From: DATDAH01 sp963725155 | GTDB lineage: Bacteria; Actinomycetota; Acidimicrobiia; Acidimicrobiales; DATDAH01 | Direction of reading: 5' to 3' | Assembly (NCBI GenBank): GCA_963725155.1 | Contig: CAVRXU010000002.1 | Coordinates: 496,001 to 560,000, forward strand | Length of the DNA stretch: 64,000 nucleotides | Shown: one piece after another, positions 50,954 through 59,453 of the stretch | Layout: each line of letters opens with the position of its first letter | Numbering within the stretch: the stretch's first letter is position 1 | The notes under the pieces: generated by a model | Seen by the model: only the letters and a program-made list of their open reading frames with translations | Database searches by the model: none | What the model was told of the DNA's origin: nothing | Made by a program: the position numbers and the translations under genes

Positions 50954-51864
50954 GCGACCTGGCGGGCCAACCACTCCTCGACGTCCCGGCGACCCTGTCG
51001 CGCCACGGGGGCGTCGGCGGCGATCTGGTAGCCGTGGCAGGCCCCCGGGTAGACGTGCAGCTCCGTGGGCACGCCGGCCTGGTTCAGGCGGATGGCGTAG
51101 TCGACGTCCTCGTCGCGGAACCCGTCGACGGCGCCGACGGACACGAACGCGGGGGGCAGGCCCGACAGGTCGGTTGCCCGGGCCGGCGCCGCCGTGTACG
51201 GGATGTCGTCAGTGCCGTAGAGGTCCCCGAGGTATGACCGCCAACCGAATTCGTTCGAGCGCCGGCTCCACACCGGCAGGTCGTCCTGCCGGCTCGATGC
51301 GGTGACCTGACGGTCGTCGAGCATCGGCGAGTCGAGGAGCTGGAAGGCGACGGGCACCTCGCCGCGGTCACGGGCCAGCAGGGCGAGCGCAGCGGCGAGC
51401 CCGGCTCCGGCGCTGAGGCCCATCACCCCGATGCGGCCCGGGTCGATGCCCAGCTCTTCGGCGTGCTCGTGGATCCAGGTCAGGCCCTGGTAACAGTCCT
51501 CCAGCGGGCCCGGGTAGGGCGTCTCCGGGGCCAGTCGGTACTCGACGGACACGCCGACGACACCGAGCTTCGGGCACAGGAGGTCGAACAGCGGGTCATC
51601 CATGGTGTTGTTGCCGATGACGTAGCCGCCGCCGTGCATCGAGTACAGCCCCGGCTGAGCGCCGTCGGCCCCTTTGGCCCGGGAGATCCGCAGCGCGACC
51701 TCGGGGTCGCCCGGCACCAGGTGCTCGGTGCGCTCGACGGCGTCGGACGCCGGCATCTCGAAGCGTTCTCGCAGGGAAGGAAGGATCGTGGCGTCGATGT
51801 GATCGAACGGGATGAGCTCGATGGCCTCGGCCACCTCGGGATGGAGCAGCTCGTGGGGGTGCAC
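50950..51864 (-). CDS. HSL-type alpha/beta hydrolase
   Basis: The 304-aa protein has the oxyanion motif MHGGGYVIGNN (about 76-86), the serine elbow GVMGLSAGAGLAAAL (about 147-161) and acid/His regions VSVGAVDGFRDE and PGACHGYQIA, the catalytic triad order of hormone-sensitive-lipase-like esterases. It is cytoplasmic. A GTG start is taken. It opens the operon with the small protein and the LLM oxidoreductase. Confidence 0.92.
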   Translation of the reverse strand: MHPHELLHPEVAEAIELIPFDHIDATILPSLRERFEMPASDAVERTEHLVPGDPEVALRISRAKGADGAQPGLYSMHGGGYVIGNNTMDDPLFDLLCPKLGVVGVSVEYRLAPETPYPGPLEDCYQGLTWIHEHAEELGIDPGRIGVMGLSAGAGLAAALALLARDRGEVPVAFQLLDSPMLDDRQVTASSRQDDLPVWSRRSNEFGWRSYLGDLYGTDDIPYTAAPARATDLSGLPPAFVSVGAVDGFRDEDVDYAIRLNQAGVPTELHVYPGACHGYQIAADAPVARQGRRDVEEWLARQVA

Positions 51865-51915
51865 CGCAGGAGAGTAGGACAGCGGACGAGCCCGTCCTTC
51901 CGCAGATGTGTGAAT

Positions 51916-52457
51916 GTGAAGGCCGTGCGCGTCGGGTTCATCGCATCCGTCTCGCCGGCGAGGTCGGGAAGCGGGGGATCGACCTGGTCGACGCCCCTGT
52001 CAGCGGCGGAGGACCGGCCGCGGCCGAGCGTCGGCTGCTCGTCATGGTCGGTGGCCCGGACGACGCGGTGGCCAGGTGTCGCCCCGTCTTCGAGGCCTTC
52101 GGCGACCCGATCCTCCACCTCGGTGGGGTCGGTCGTGGGCAGCTGGCGAAGGTCCTGAACAACCTCGTCTTCACCGCCCAGGTGGCGGTGGCTCTCGACA
52201 CGTTCGCCGTCGCCGACGGCTTGGGCCTCGACCGGGGTGCGCTGGCGGAGGTGCTGGCCAGCGGCAGCGGGGGCAGTCGGGCGGCCGCGCTGATGGCCCA
52301 AATGGACTTCGACACCAGCGGGATGGCCCAGGCCGTCCCTCTCCTGCGCAAGGACGTCGACATCGTGCGCGAGTTGGCCGCCGCCGCGGGGGTTCCGGCG
52401 CCGGTACTGCTCGATGACCTGGCCGAGGACGCCCTCCGCCGGTTGGCGCAGTCGTGA
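51916..52457 (+). pseudogene. 3-hydroxyisobutyrate-dehydrogenase-like gene with internal deletion
   Basis: The frame at 51916 reads VKAVRVGFI, the expected first strand of the Rossmann domain, and then stops matching. In another frame, from about 51945, the protein resumes as RLAGEVGKRGIDLVDAPVSG and runs through the whole C-terminal domain (VLNNLVFTAQVAVALDTFAV, with the Lys of GQLAKVLNN) to 52457. About 100 residues of NAD-binding domain are absent and the joint changes frame. A complete relative is present at 58520-59380. The remnant is probably non-functional. Confidence 0.75.
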
Positions 52458-52466
52458 CCGGCGGAC

Positions 52467-52493
52467 GAGGGGTCGGGCGCCGCCCGACCCCTC
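52467..52493. terminator. Bidirectional hairpin terminator
   Basis: GAGGGGTCGGGC pairs perfectly with GCCCGACCCCTC around a 3-nt loop. The hairpin lies between the stop of the truncated dehydrogenase gene (plus) and the stop of the solute-binding protein gene (minus), as expected for a shared terminator. Confidence 0.85.
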
Positions 52494-52507
52494 GCCGCGA
52501 CGGCCTG

Positions 52508-53824
52508 CTAGCCCTCGATCAGCGCGTAGTTCTGCGCGTCGGGGTCCCACTCGAAGAGGTAGGCCTGCGGGTTGCCGTCGGCCGCCGGCGGGGGGCCGAA
52601 GGTGAGGGTGGCGGGATCGCCGGAGACGTGCACTTCGAGCCCGTCAGCGGCCGCCTCCAGGGTCCCGTAGTTCAGGTCCTCGCCGGCGGCCTCCAGCCAG
52701 GCCCGGGTCAGGTCGACGTCGGGACAGGCCTGGAACGCGGCCTGGTAGGGCTGGTTCGAGGGGTCGTCGGTGCCGATGTCCTCGGGTGACGGCGTCTCCA
52801 GACCGGCGTCGGTGAGGGTCTGGATGCACTCCTGCATGGCCTCCTCGTCGAACCGGGCTTGGTCCGGCCCGTAGCTGCCGCCGGCGATCGAACCGTCGAG
52901 GACCGACGTGTCGGTCGTCGCCTCGTTGGTGTAGAAGGCGCGGGGGGCGACGAAGTCGAGGAACAGGAGCTTCGGCCGGTAGTCGGTGTTGTCACCCATG
53001 TAGGTCGGCCAGTCCTGGCCGCTGGCGCCCACGATCACGATCGTGTCGGCGTCGGCCGCTTGGAACCGCTCGCCGATCGTCTGGACGTTGCTGAGCATCG
53101 CCGCCTGGTCGTCGGGGGGCGCGTCCACGATCCCGGTCTCCACCGGCTCGACGCCCGCCTCCTCGAGCGCGGGGAGGACGGTGCCTTCGAGGAGATCCTG
53201 ATCCCTGGAGTTGGAGAACACGGCGACGCTCCCGTCGAGCTCACCCTGCTCCGAGAGGGCTTCGATGATCGCCGCCGGCTGCTCGGTGTCCGGGGCCCAG
53301 GTGAGCCAGGGGGCCGTTGCCTGCTCGAGCCGCTCCGGCGTCATGCTGCCGCCGACCACCGCGGTCGAGTGCGTGCCCACCACGCAGGTGACGGAGTCGG
53401 TGAGGAAGAACCCGGTGACGAGGAAGACGTCGTCGTCCTCGGTCAGCTGGACACACTTCTCCTCGGCCGGCGCCGGGCTGGTGGGGTCGATCGGGGCGAA
53501 GACGGGCTCGATCTGGCGGCCGTTGATGCCGCCGTCCTCGTTGATGGCGTCGAACAGGGCCGTGTAGACGGCCTCATGGTCACCGAGGTCGTAGTTGAGG
53601 CCGGAGGCCACGAGCGCTTCGGTGTCGACATAGGTGACGCCGACCTTGATGGTGTCGTCGGTGACCCCGGGCGCCGGACCGGTCGCCGACGGCGTGGTCC
53701 CGGCCGTGCTCGTGTCGGACCCACTCGACTCGGTGGACGTGTCGTCGCCGGACGTGCAGGCGGCGGCCAGCAACACCGCAGCGAGGAAGAGCAGGCCGCG
53801 CCTCCGAAGTCGATTCAACCCCAT
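52508..53824 (-). CDS. ABC-type branched-chain amino acid-like solute-binding lipoprotein
   Basis: The 438-aa protein has a lipobox in FLAAVLLAAACTSGDD, a Ser/Thr-rich linker, then a periplasmic-binding-protein type I fold (IKVGVTYVDTEALVASGLNY, VVGSMTPE-like motif, DTIVIVGASGQDWPTYMGD) as in LivK/Leu-Ile-Val-type receptors. ATG 53824 follows GAGGGGGAAC. It shares layout and long exact stretches (such as ALVASGLNYDLGDHEAVYTA) with the lipoprotein at 54925. No permease or ATPase gene is near, so the rest of the transporter must be elsewhere or it serves as a sensor. Confidence 0.9.
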   Translation of the reverse strand: MGLNRLRRRGLLFLAAVLLAAACTSGDDTSTESSGSDTSTAGTTPSATGPAPGVTDDTIKVGVTYVDTEALVASGLNYDLGDHEAVYTALFDAINEDGGINGRQIEPVFAPIDPTSPAPAEEKCVQLTEDDDVFLVTGFFLTDSVTCVVGTHSTAVVGGSMTPERLEQATAPWLTWAPDTEQPAAIIEALSEQGELDGSVAVFSNSRDQDLLEGTVLPALEEAGVEPVETGIVDAPPDDQAAMLSNVQTIGERFQAADADTIVIVGASGQDWPTYMGDNTDYRPKLLFLDFVAPRAFYTNEATTDTSVLDGSIAGGSYGPDQARFDEEAMQECIQTLTDAGLETPSPEDIGTDDPSNQPYQAAFQACPDVDLTRAWLEAAGEDLNYGTLEAAADGLEVHVSGDPATLTFGPPPAADGNPQAYLFEWDPDAQNYALIEG

Positions 53825-53889
53825 CAGGTTCCCCCTCGGTGTGGTCACGCCCTCGCGGGTGGCGGGCGTAACGACCATTGTCAATGAAT

Positions 53890-53904
53890 GAGAACAGTAT
53901 TCTG
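53890..53904. promoter_or_regulatory. GAGAA-N5-TTCTG dyad before the solute-binding protein
   Basis: GAGAACAGTATTCTG lies 66 bp upstream of the ATG at 53824. It matches the 15-bp dyads at 59379 and 63556 in arm sequence and spacing (one arm base off). Confidence 0.5.
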
Positions 53905-53936
53905 CATCGGCCGCGACGTAAAGGCGCCCCTCGCCG

Positions 53937-54917
53937 TCATGGGGCCAGGCGCCACTGCGCGTCCACGAACCGGCGGATCTCCTGCTCGAGCTGGCGATCC
54001 TCCGGCGCCATGCCGAAGAAGCCACCGTGGCCCCCCGCCTCGGTCACGTGGAGGTCGGCGGGGATGCCCGCGACGCGCAGGGCCCGGTGCATGCGCACGG
54101 TGTCGGAGAGGAGCATGTCCCGCGTACCCGTCGTGAGGATGGTGGGTGGGAAGCCCTTGGTGAAGTCGCCGAACAGCGGGGAGACGTACGGATCTCTGAG
54201 GTCGTGGCCGGCCGCGTACATCCCGAACGCCGGGCTGCCGCTCGTGGTGATGAGGGGGTCGAGCCCGAGATTGGTCTGCAACGAATCGCCCGACGCGGTC
54301 AGGTCGACCCCCGGGGTCATGAGCACCGCGGCGGCGGGCATCGGGAGACCTTCGTCCCGGGCCCGGAGGACGAGGGCGGCGGCGAGGTTCCCGCCCGCCG
54401 AAGCCCCGCCGACGATGATCTGCTCCGGCTGGTGGTCCGCCAACAGTGCCTGGTACACGGTCAGGCAGTCGTCGAGGCCGGCGGGGAAGGGGTGATCGGG
54501 CGGCATGCGGTAGTCGACCGCCCACACCCGGGCACCGACGCGGGTGGCCGTGCCGATCGCCATCGCCCGGCAGCAGTCGCCGGCGCCGAAGATGAACTCA
54601 CCGCCGTGGATGTCCAAGTAGACGCGCCGGTCGCCCTGGTCGAGGTCGGCGGGTGCGATGTCATAGACGCGGACGCCGCCGACGTCCCGCTCCTCGGTCG
54701 TCACCGGAGCGTCCGCGGTCCGCTCGGCCATCAGCGCGGCGATCGACTCGTCGTGATCGGCGATCATCGTCCGCCACCCGTCGAGGTCGTCGAGCGGGGG
54801 ACGCTCGGGCACCGGCAGCGCCGGCATCGCCAGCACCGCCTGGGCCTCGGCGCTCACCGAGGTGGGGACAGGGATGTCGCGAGCCGCCAGGTGCAGGGTC
54901 GGTGCCGGCTCGCTCAC
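53937..54917 (-). CDS. HSL-type alpha/beta hydrolase
   Basis: The 326-aa protein carries the oxyanion segment YLDIHGGEFIFGAG (HGGE instead of the usual HGGG), the serine elbow IIVGGASAGGNLAAAL and acid/His segments TGTRDMLLSD and TEAGGHGGFFG. The GTG start lies 7 bp downstream of the upstream lipoprotein's stop, so the pair is an operon. The Glu in the HGG motif is a rare variant but sits at the tolerant fourth position. Confidence 0.9.
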   Translation of the reverse strand: MSEPAPTLHLAARDIPVPTSVSAEAQAVLAMPALPVPERPPLDDLDGWRTMIADHDESIAALMAERTADAPVTTEERDVGGVRVYDIAPADLDQGDRRVYLDIHGGEFIFGAGDCCRAMAIGTATRVGARVWAVDYRMPPDHPFPAGLDDCLTVYQALLADHQPEQIIVGGASAGGNLAAALVLRARDEGLPMPAAAVLMTPGVDLTASGDSLQTNLGLDPLITTSGSPAFGMYAAGHDLRDPYVSPLFGDFTKGFPPTILTTGTRDMLLSDTVRMHRALRVAGIPADLHVTEAGGHGGFFGMAPEDRQLEQEIRRFVDAQWRLAP

Positions 54918-54924
54918 CGTCGGC

Positions 54925-56244
54925 TCAGCCCTCCTGGATGACGACGTCCTGGGCGTCCTCGTCCCAGGTGTAGAGGTAGGCCGTCGGGTTGCCGTCGGCG
55001 TCCGGCGGCGAGCCGTAGGTCCGGGCCTCCGGGTCGCCGGGGATGCTCACCTCGAGCCCGTTGATGGCGTTGGTCAGCGTGCCGTAGTTGAGGTCCTCGC
55101 CCGCGGCCTCCAGCCAGGCGCGCAGGAGGGCCACGTCGGGGCAGGCCTGGAAGGCGGCCTGGTAGGGCTGGTTCGACGGGTCGTCGCCGGACTCCTCCGG
55201 CGTCGGCGTCTCCACGCCCTGGTCGGCCAGCGTCTGGATGCACTCCTGCATGGCGGGCTCGTCGAACCGAGCCTGGTCGGGGCCGTAGCCACCGCCCATC
55301 ACCGCGCCCTCCAGGACCGTGGTGTCGGTGGTGGCGGCGTTCGTGTAGAACGCGCGGGCACCGAGGATGTCGAGGAACAGCAGCTTCGGCCGGTACGAGG
55401 TGTCCTCGGCCATGATCGTCGGCCAGCCCTGGGCGCTGGTGCCGATGAGCACGACGGTGTCGACCCCGGCGGCTTCGAAGTTCTGGGCGATCGTCGTCTG
55501 CTCGGCCTGTTGGGCAGCCTGGTCGTCCGCCGGGGCCACGGCGGTGGCGGTGGCGGCCACTTCGACCCCGAGCTCATCGAGGAGCGGCTGGACCTGATCG
55601 TCAAGGACGGCTTGGTCCCGCTCGGCCACCCAGACGCCGACCGTCCCGTCGAGCTCGCCCTGCTCGTCCATGGCGCGGAGGACGGCCTCCGGCTGGTCGG
55701 TGTCCGGCGTCCAGGTGATCCAGGGGGCCTCGGCCCCCTCGATGCGTTCGGGGGTCATCTCCCCGCCAGCCACGGCCGTGGCGTGCGTGCTGACGACGCA
55801 GTTCACGGCGTCGGCCAGGAAGAACCCGGTCACGACGAAGACGTCCTCGTCCTCGGTCAACTCCACGCACTTGGCTTCGGCCGGTGCGGCGCTGGTCGGG
55901 TCGATGGGGGCGAAGACCGGCTCGATCTGGCGACCGTTGATTCCTCCGTCCTCGTTGATGGCGTCGAACAGCGCCGTGTACACGGCCTCGTGGTCGCCGA
56001 GGTCGTAGTTCAGCCCCGACGCCACCAGCGCCTCGGTGTCCACGAACGTCACGCCGACCTTGATCGAGTCGTCGGTGACGCCGGGCGCGGGACCGGTGGC
56101 GGCAACGGTCGTCTCGGTCGAGGACCCACCCCCGCCGGTCGTGGTGTCACTGCTCGAGCTGTCGTCGCCCGAGGTGCACGCGGCCGCCAACGTCATCGCC
56201 AGGAGCGCGGCGAGCGCCCCTTTCACGAATCGCTTCCACCCCAT
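54925..56244 (-). CDS. ABC-type solute-binding lipoprotein, paralogue of 52508-53824
   Basis: The 439-aa protein has a lipobox in MTLAAACTSGDDSSSS and the same receptor fold (IKVGVTFVDTEALVASGLNY, ALFDAINEDGGINGRQIEPV, VTGFFLADAVNCVV). Identity with its paralogue is very high in the first third and lower in the ligand-facing middle, which suggests duplication followed by change of ligand. ATG 56244 has GGGAG 6 nt upstream. A perfect CCGACCGGTCGG palindrome lies 27 bp before the start. The adjoining hydrolases on both sides may act on imported esters. Confidence 0.9.
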   Translation of the reverse strand: MGWKRFVKGALAALLAMTLAAACTSGDDSSSSDTTTGGGGSSTETTVAATGPAPGVTDDSIKVGVTFVDTEALVASGLNYDLGDHEAVYTALFDAINEDGGINGRQIEPVFAPIDPTSAAPAEAKCVELTEDEDVFVVTGFFLADAVNCVVSTHATAVAGGEMTPERIEGAEAPWITWTPDTDQPEAVLRAMDEQGELDGTVGVWVAERDQAVLDDQVQPLLDELGVEVAATATAVAPADDQAAQQAEQTTIAQNFEAAGVDTVVLIGTSAQGWPTIMAEDTSYRPKLLFLDILGARAFYTNAATTDTTVLEGAVMGGGYGPDQARFDEPAMQECIQTLADQGVETPTPEESGDDPSNQPYQAAFQACPDVALLRAWLEAAGEDLNYGTLTNAINGLEVSIPGDPEARTYGSPPDADGNPTAYLYTWDEDAQDVVIQEG

Positions 56245-56270
56245 CGCTGTCTCCCTGGTGTCGATTTGTA

Positions 56271-56282
56271 CCGACCGGTCGG
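56271..56282. promoter_or_regulatory. CCGACCGGTCGG palindrome, candidate TetR operator
   Basis: This perfect 12-bp palindrome, flanked by TA and AT, lies between the hydrolase stop at 56313 and the lipoprotein start at 56244. ACCGACCGGTCGGT-like sites are well known for TetR repressors. Confidence 0.6.
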
Positions 56283-56312
56283 ATGAACCCTAGACGCTCC
56301 GACGGAGCCGGG

Positions 56313-57233
56313 CTACGCGGCCCCGTCGAGGATCAGTCGCAGCCAGCGGCCGACGAGGTCGTAGGCCTTCTCGGCCGCAGGGAAGCCGAGGTTCAGGAAC
56401 CCGTGGGGCTGACCGTCGAGGCACACCTCCTCGACCGTGACGCCGTCCGCGGCGAGGCGTTTGGCGTAGTCCCGCCCCTCGTCCCGGAGCACGTCGCAAC
56501 CCCCGAGCACGACCAGGGCGGGCGGCAGACCCTCCAGCGACTCGGCCTCGAGCGGCGCGGCGTAGGGGTCGTGGTCGATGTCCCGGTCCCCGGAATACGC
56601 CGACCAGTAGACTTCGCGGGACTTGCGGGTGAGCATGATCCCGTCGAACTCGTCCTGCGAGGCGTAGGGCGCCGAACCCCCGAGCCCCGGGTAGAGCAGC
56701 ACCTGCGCCGCGAGGCGGTCCTCGCCTGCGTCGCGCAGCCGTAGCGCTACGGCCGCCGAGAGGTTGCCGCCCGCGCTCTCACCGGCGACCGCGACCTGGC
56801 CGGGGCCCACGCCGAAGCGGTCCGTGTTGGCCAGCGCCCACCGGGTGACCGTCTCGCAGTCGTCGAGGCCGGCCGGGAACGGGTCCTCCGGGGCCAGCCG
56901 ATAGCCGACGGAGACCACGGCCGAACCGGTGGCGTGGGTCAGCTCCCGGGCGACGTTGTCCATGAGGCCGATGCTGCCGATGCAGAAGCCGCCGCCGTGG
57001 AGGTAGACGAGCAGGCCGGTCGCCGGGCCGTCGCCCTGGTAGATCCGCACCGGTACACCCGCCGCCTCTTCGTCGCTGACCTGGGCGACCTCGCGCGTCA
57101 CGGGGAAGCCCTGCGGGCCGCGGGCCAAGGGCAGTAGGTCGGGGTCGAGCTCCTCGATGATCGGCATCCCGTTCTCCTCGAACCACGCCGCCACCCAGGG
57201 GTCGAGCACGCCCTCGTCCATCGCCTCGCTCAT
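56313..57233 (-). CDS. HSL-type alpha/beta hydrolase
   Basis: The 306-aa protein has VYLHGGGFCIGS, the serine elbow VAVAGESAGGNLSAAV and acid/His segments VLGGCDVLRDEG and LDGQPHGFLNL, all intact. The ATG at 57233 is preceded by GAGGGGG. It diverges from the SDR at 57354 and reads towards the solute-binding protein operon; the 68-bp gap holding the palindrome suggests the latter has its own promoter. Confidence 0.93.
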   Translation of the reverse strand: MSEAMDEGVLDPWVAAWFEENGMPIIEELDPDLLPLARGPQGFPVTREVAQVSDEEAAGVPVRIYQGDGPATGLLVYLHGGGFCIGSIGLMDNVARELTHATGSAVVSVGYRLAPEDPFPAGLDDCETVTRWALANTDRFGVGPGQVAVAGESAGGNLSAAVALRLRDAGEDRLAAQVLLYPGLGGSAPYASQDEFDGIMLTRKSREVYWSAYSGDRDIDHDPYAAPLEAESLEGLPPALVVLGGCDVLRDEGRDYAKRLAADGVTVEEVCLDGQPHGFLNLGFPAAEKAYDLVGRWLRLILDGAA

Positions 57234-57303
57234 CGGTCCCCCTCACTCGAACACCGTTGCCGCAGTGTCGCATGCCGGATCGACGGGCCCGGATGGAAGC
57301 AAC

Positions 57304-57333
57304 GTTCTCAATTGCGTAGTGTCGGGTTCTCAA
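57304..57333. promoter_or_regulatory. GTTCTCAA direct repeats in a divergent promoter
   Basis: GTTCTCAA occurs at 57304-57311 and 57326-57333, 22 bp apart, just upstream of the SDR gene at 57354 and downstream of the divergent hydrolase start. On the minus strand the half-site reads TTGAGAAC, akin to the GAGAA half-site of the nearby dyads. Confidence 0.4.
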
Positions 57334-57353
57334 CCAGGCAGGGGGAGCGAGGG

Positions 57354-58118
57354 ATGGCCGAGCCGCCGATCGAAAGGATCGCCGTGGTGACGGGAGGGGC
57401 GTCGGGCATCGGCCTCGGGATCAGCCAGCGCCTCGCCCGCGACGGCGCCCAGCTGGCGATCCTCGACCTCAAGGGGGAGGAAGCCGTGAGCGCGGCGGCC
57501 GAGATCGGGGCCGAGGGAGGCACCGCCGTCGGCCTTCCGGTGGATGTCTCGGACCGAGCCGCCGTCGACGGCGCGCTGGCCGAGGTGCGCGAGCAGTTCG
57601 GCCCGATCACGATCCTGGTGAACAACGCCGGCATGGAGGGGTTCCAGCCCTTCCTCGACATCACCGTCGAAACGTGGAACCGCATCCTCGACGTGAACCT
57701 CACCGGCACCTTCCACTGCTGCCAGGCCGTGCTGCCCGACATGATCGAGGCCGGCTGGGGGCGGATCGTGAACATCTCGTCCTCGAGCACCCACAGCGGC
57801 CAGCCCCTGATGACGCACTACGTCGCGTCGAAGTCCGGCATGGTCGGCCTCACGAAGTCGCTCGCCCTCGAGTTCGGCCGGAAGGGCATCACCGTCAACA
57901 CGATCCCGCCGGGGTTCATCGACACGCCGATGACGCGACGCAACGAGGCGAAGGGGCGCCTCGGCCAGGGCGGTGTCGACGCCGCCGTCAAGCGGACCCC
58001 GGTCGGCCGCGCCGGGCTCCCCGAGGACATCGCCGCGGCGTGCGCGTTCCTCGTATCGGACGAGGCGAGTTACGTCACCGGTCAGATCATCGGGGTCAAC
58101 GGCGGCCGGAACACCTGA
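57354..58118 (+). CDS. Short-chain dehydrogenase/reductase
   Basis: The 254-aa classical SDR has VVTGGASGIGLGI, LDLKG, NNAG, the catalytic Ser in IVNISSSSTHSG and the YxxxK pair in HYVASKSG, with PGFIDTP and ASYVTGQIIGVNGG. ATG 57354 follows AGGGGGAGC. It heads an operon with a carboxymuconolactone decarboxylase-like gene and a dehydrogenase, followed by the Rieske oxygenase. Confidence 0.93.
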   Translation: MAEPPIERIAVVTGGASGIGLGISQRLARDGAQLAILDLKGEEAVSAAAEIGAEGGTAVGLPVDVSDRAAVDGALAEVREQFGPITILVNNAGMEGFQPFLDITVETWNRILDVNLTGTFHCCQAVLPDMIEAGWGRIVNISSSSTHSGQPLMTHYVASKSGMVGLTKSLALEFGRKGITVNTIPPGFIDTPMTRRNEAKGRLGQGGVDAAVKRTPVGRAGLPEDIAAACAFLVSDEASYVTGQIIGVNGGRNT

Positions 58119-58134
58119 ACAGAGCGGAGCGACC

Positions 58135-58518
58135 ATGGAGGAGACCGAGGAGCTGAGTGCGGCACGGGCGATGCGCCGGGCCATGCTCGGCGACGCGTAC
58201 GTCGACGCCCAGGCAGCCGACGCGAACGCCGTGATGGGGGAGTTCCAGGACTACCTCACGTCGATGGCGTGGGGCGTCTGGGCCCGCGAGGGCGCGTTGA
58301 GCCCCCGGGACCGGAGCCTCCTGGTGCTGGCCATGACCGCGGCGCTCGGTCGCATGGAGGAGTTCCGCCTCCACGTCGGCGCACAGGCCCAGACGGGGGT
58401 CACCGACGAGGAGCTCGACGAGCTCCTGTTCCAGATCGCCGCGTACTGCGGGGCGCCCGCCGGCCTGTCGGCCAAGCGCGCGCTGCTGGCCGTCCGGGCC
58501 GAGCGGGAGGAGGGCTGA
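58135..58518 (+). CDS. Carboxymuconolactone decarboxylase-family protein
   Basis: The 127-aa all-helical protein has SLLVLAMTAALGRMEEFRLHVGAQAQTGVTDEELDELLFQIAAYCGAP, the PcaC-like pattern with conserved Glu and His, and lacks the CxxC of AhpD peroxidases. The family includes gamma-carboxymuconolactone decarboxylase and many proteins of unknown role in catabolic operons. It lies 16 bp after the SDR and 1 bp before the dehydrogenase gene. Confidence 0.87.
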   Translation: MEETEELSAARAMRRAMLGDAYVDAQAADANAVMGEFQDYLTSMAWGVWAREGALSPRDRSLLVLAMTAALGRMEEFRLHVGAQAQTGVTDEELDELLFQIAAYCGAPAGLSAKRALLAVRAEREEG

Positions 58519-58519
58519 C

Positions 58520-59380
58520 GTGGCGTTGGGCTTCGTCGGCCTCGGCAACATGGGCAGCGCCTTGGCCACGAACCTCGTGGAGTCGGGTCGGGAGCTGACC
58601 ACCTACGACGTGGCCGGGCCCGACCGCAGCCCCGAAGGGGCAGCCTTCGTCGCCGACCTGGCCGAGCTCGCCCGTCGCGCCGACGTCGTCGTCCTGAGTC
58701 TCCCGGACGGGGTGGCGTCCGAGCAGGTCGCCCGCGGGATCCTGGCCGTCCCCGACCGTCGGACCACGCACGTCCTCGACACCTCGACGATCGGGGTGTC
58801 GGCCTCCCAGACCATCGCCGGCCTCCTCGCCGAGGCGGGCGTGGCCTACGTCGACGCCCCGGTCTCCGGCGGGGTCGCCGGCGCCCGGGCCCGCACCCTG
58901 TCGGTGATGTACGCCGGGTCCGACGAGGCCTGCGAGGGGGTCGACGAGGCGCTCGCCGGTCTCAGTGACCGGACCCGCCGGGTCGGCGACCGCCCGGGCA
59001 TGGCGCAGGCCCTGAAGCTGGCCAACAACTTCCTGTCGGCGACGGCGCTGGCGGCGACGAGCGAGGCCGTCGCCTTCGGGCGATCCGTCGGCCTCGACCT
59101 GGCCACCATGCTCGAGGTCCTCAACGCCTCCAGCGGGCAGAGCGCGGCCACGAGCGACAAGTTCCCGAACCACGTCCTCACCGGCACCTATGCCGCGGGC
59201 TTCGCCAACTCGTTGATGGCCAAGGACCTCCGGCTCTACCTGGCGGCAGTGCAGAGCCAGGACAGCCCGTCGGTCATCGGCCCCGTCACTGCCGCGGTGT
59301 GGGAGCGCTTCGCCGAGGCCGAGCCGGGCGTGGACTTCACCCGCATCTATCCCTTCGTCGAGACCAGCCCGCCGCCGTGA
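58520..59380 (+). CDS. 3-hydroxyisobutyrate/beta-hydroxyacid dehydrogenase family protein
   Basis: The 286-aa protein has the Rossmann start LGFVGLGNMGSALATNLV, the substrate loop YVDAPVSGGVAGA, the catalytic Lys in QALKLANNFLSA and the C-terminal DKFPNHVLTGTYAAGFANSLMAKDL. It oxidises a 3-hydroxyacid with NAD(P). The GTG directly follows the previous TGA, so coupling is tight. It is the intact counterpart of the broken gene at 51916. Confidence 0.92.
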   Translation: MALGFVGLGNMGSALATNLVESGRELTTYDVAGPDRSPEGAAFVADLAELARRADVVVLSLPDGVASEQVARGILAVPDRRTTHVLDTSTIGVSASQTIAGLLAEAGVAYVDAPVSGGVAGARARTLSVMYAGSDEACEGVDEALAGLSDRTRRVGDRPGMAQALKLANNFLSATALAATSEAVAFGRSVGLDLATMLEVLNASSGQSAATSDKFPNHVLTGTYAAGFANSLMAKDLRLYLAAVQSQDSPSVIGPVTAAVWERFAEAEPGVDFTRIYPFVETSPPP

Positions 59381-59393
59381 GAATGGACTTCTC
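59379..59393. promoter_or_regulatory. GAGAA-TGGAC-TTCTC dyad before the Rieske gene
   Basis: The perfect dyad (6-bp arms when the flanking T and A are counted, 59378-59394) overlaps the stop of the dehydrogenase gene and lies 61 bp before the ATG at 59454. It implies separate control of the oxygenase. Confidence 0.6.
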
Positions 59394-59453
59394 ATCCTGA
59401 GAGATGCATGATATCGTCCCGTTGTCACGCTGTACCGGAGGGAACTGACGCAC

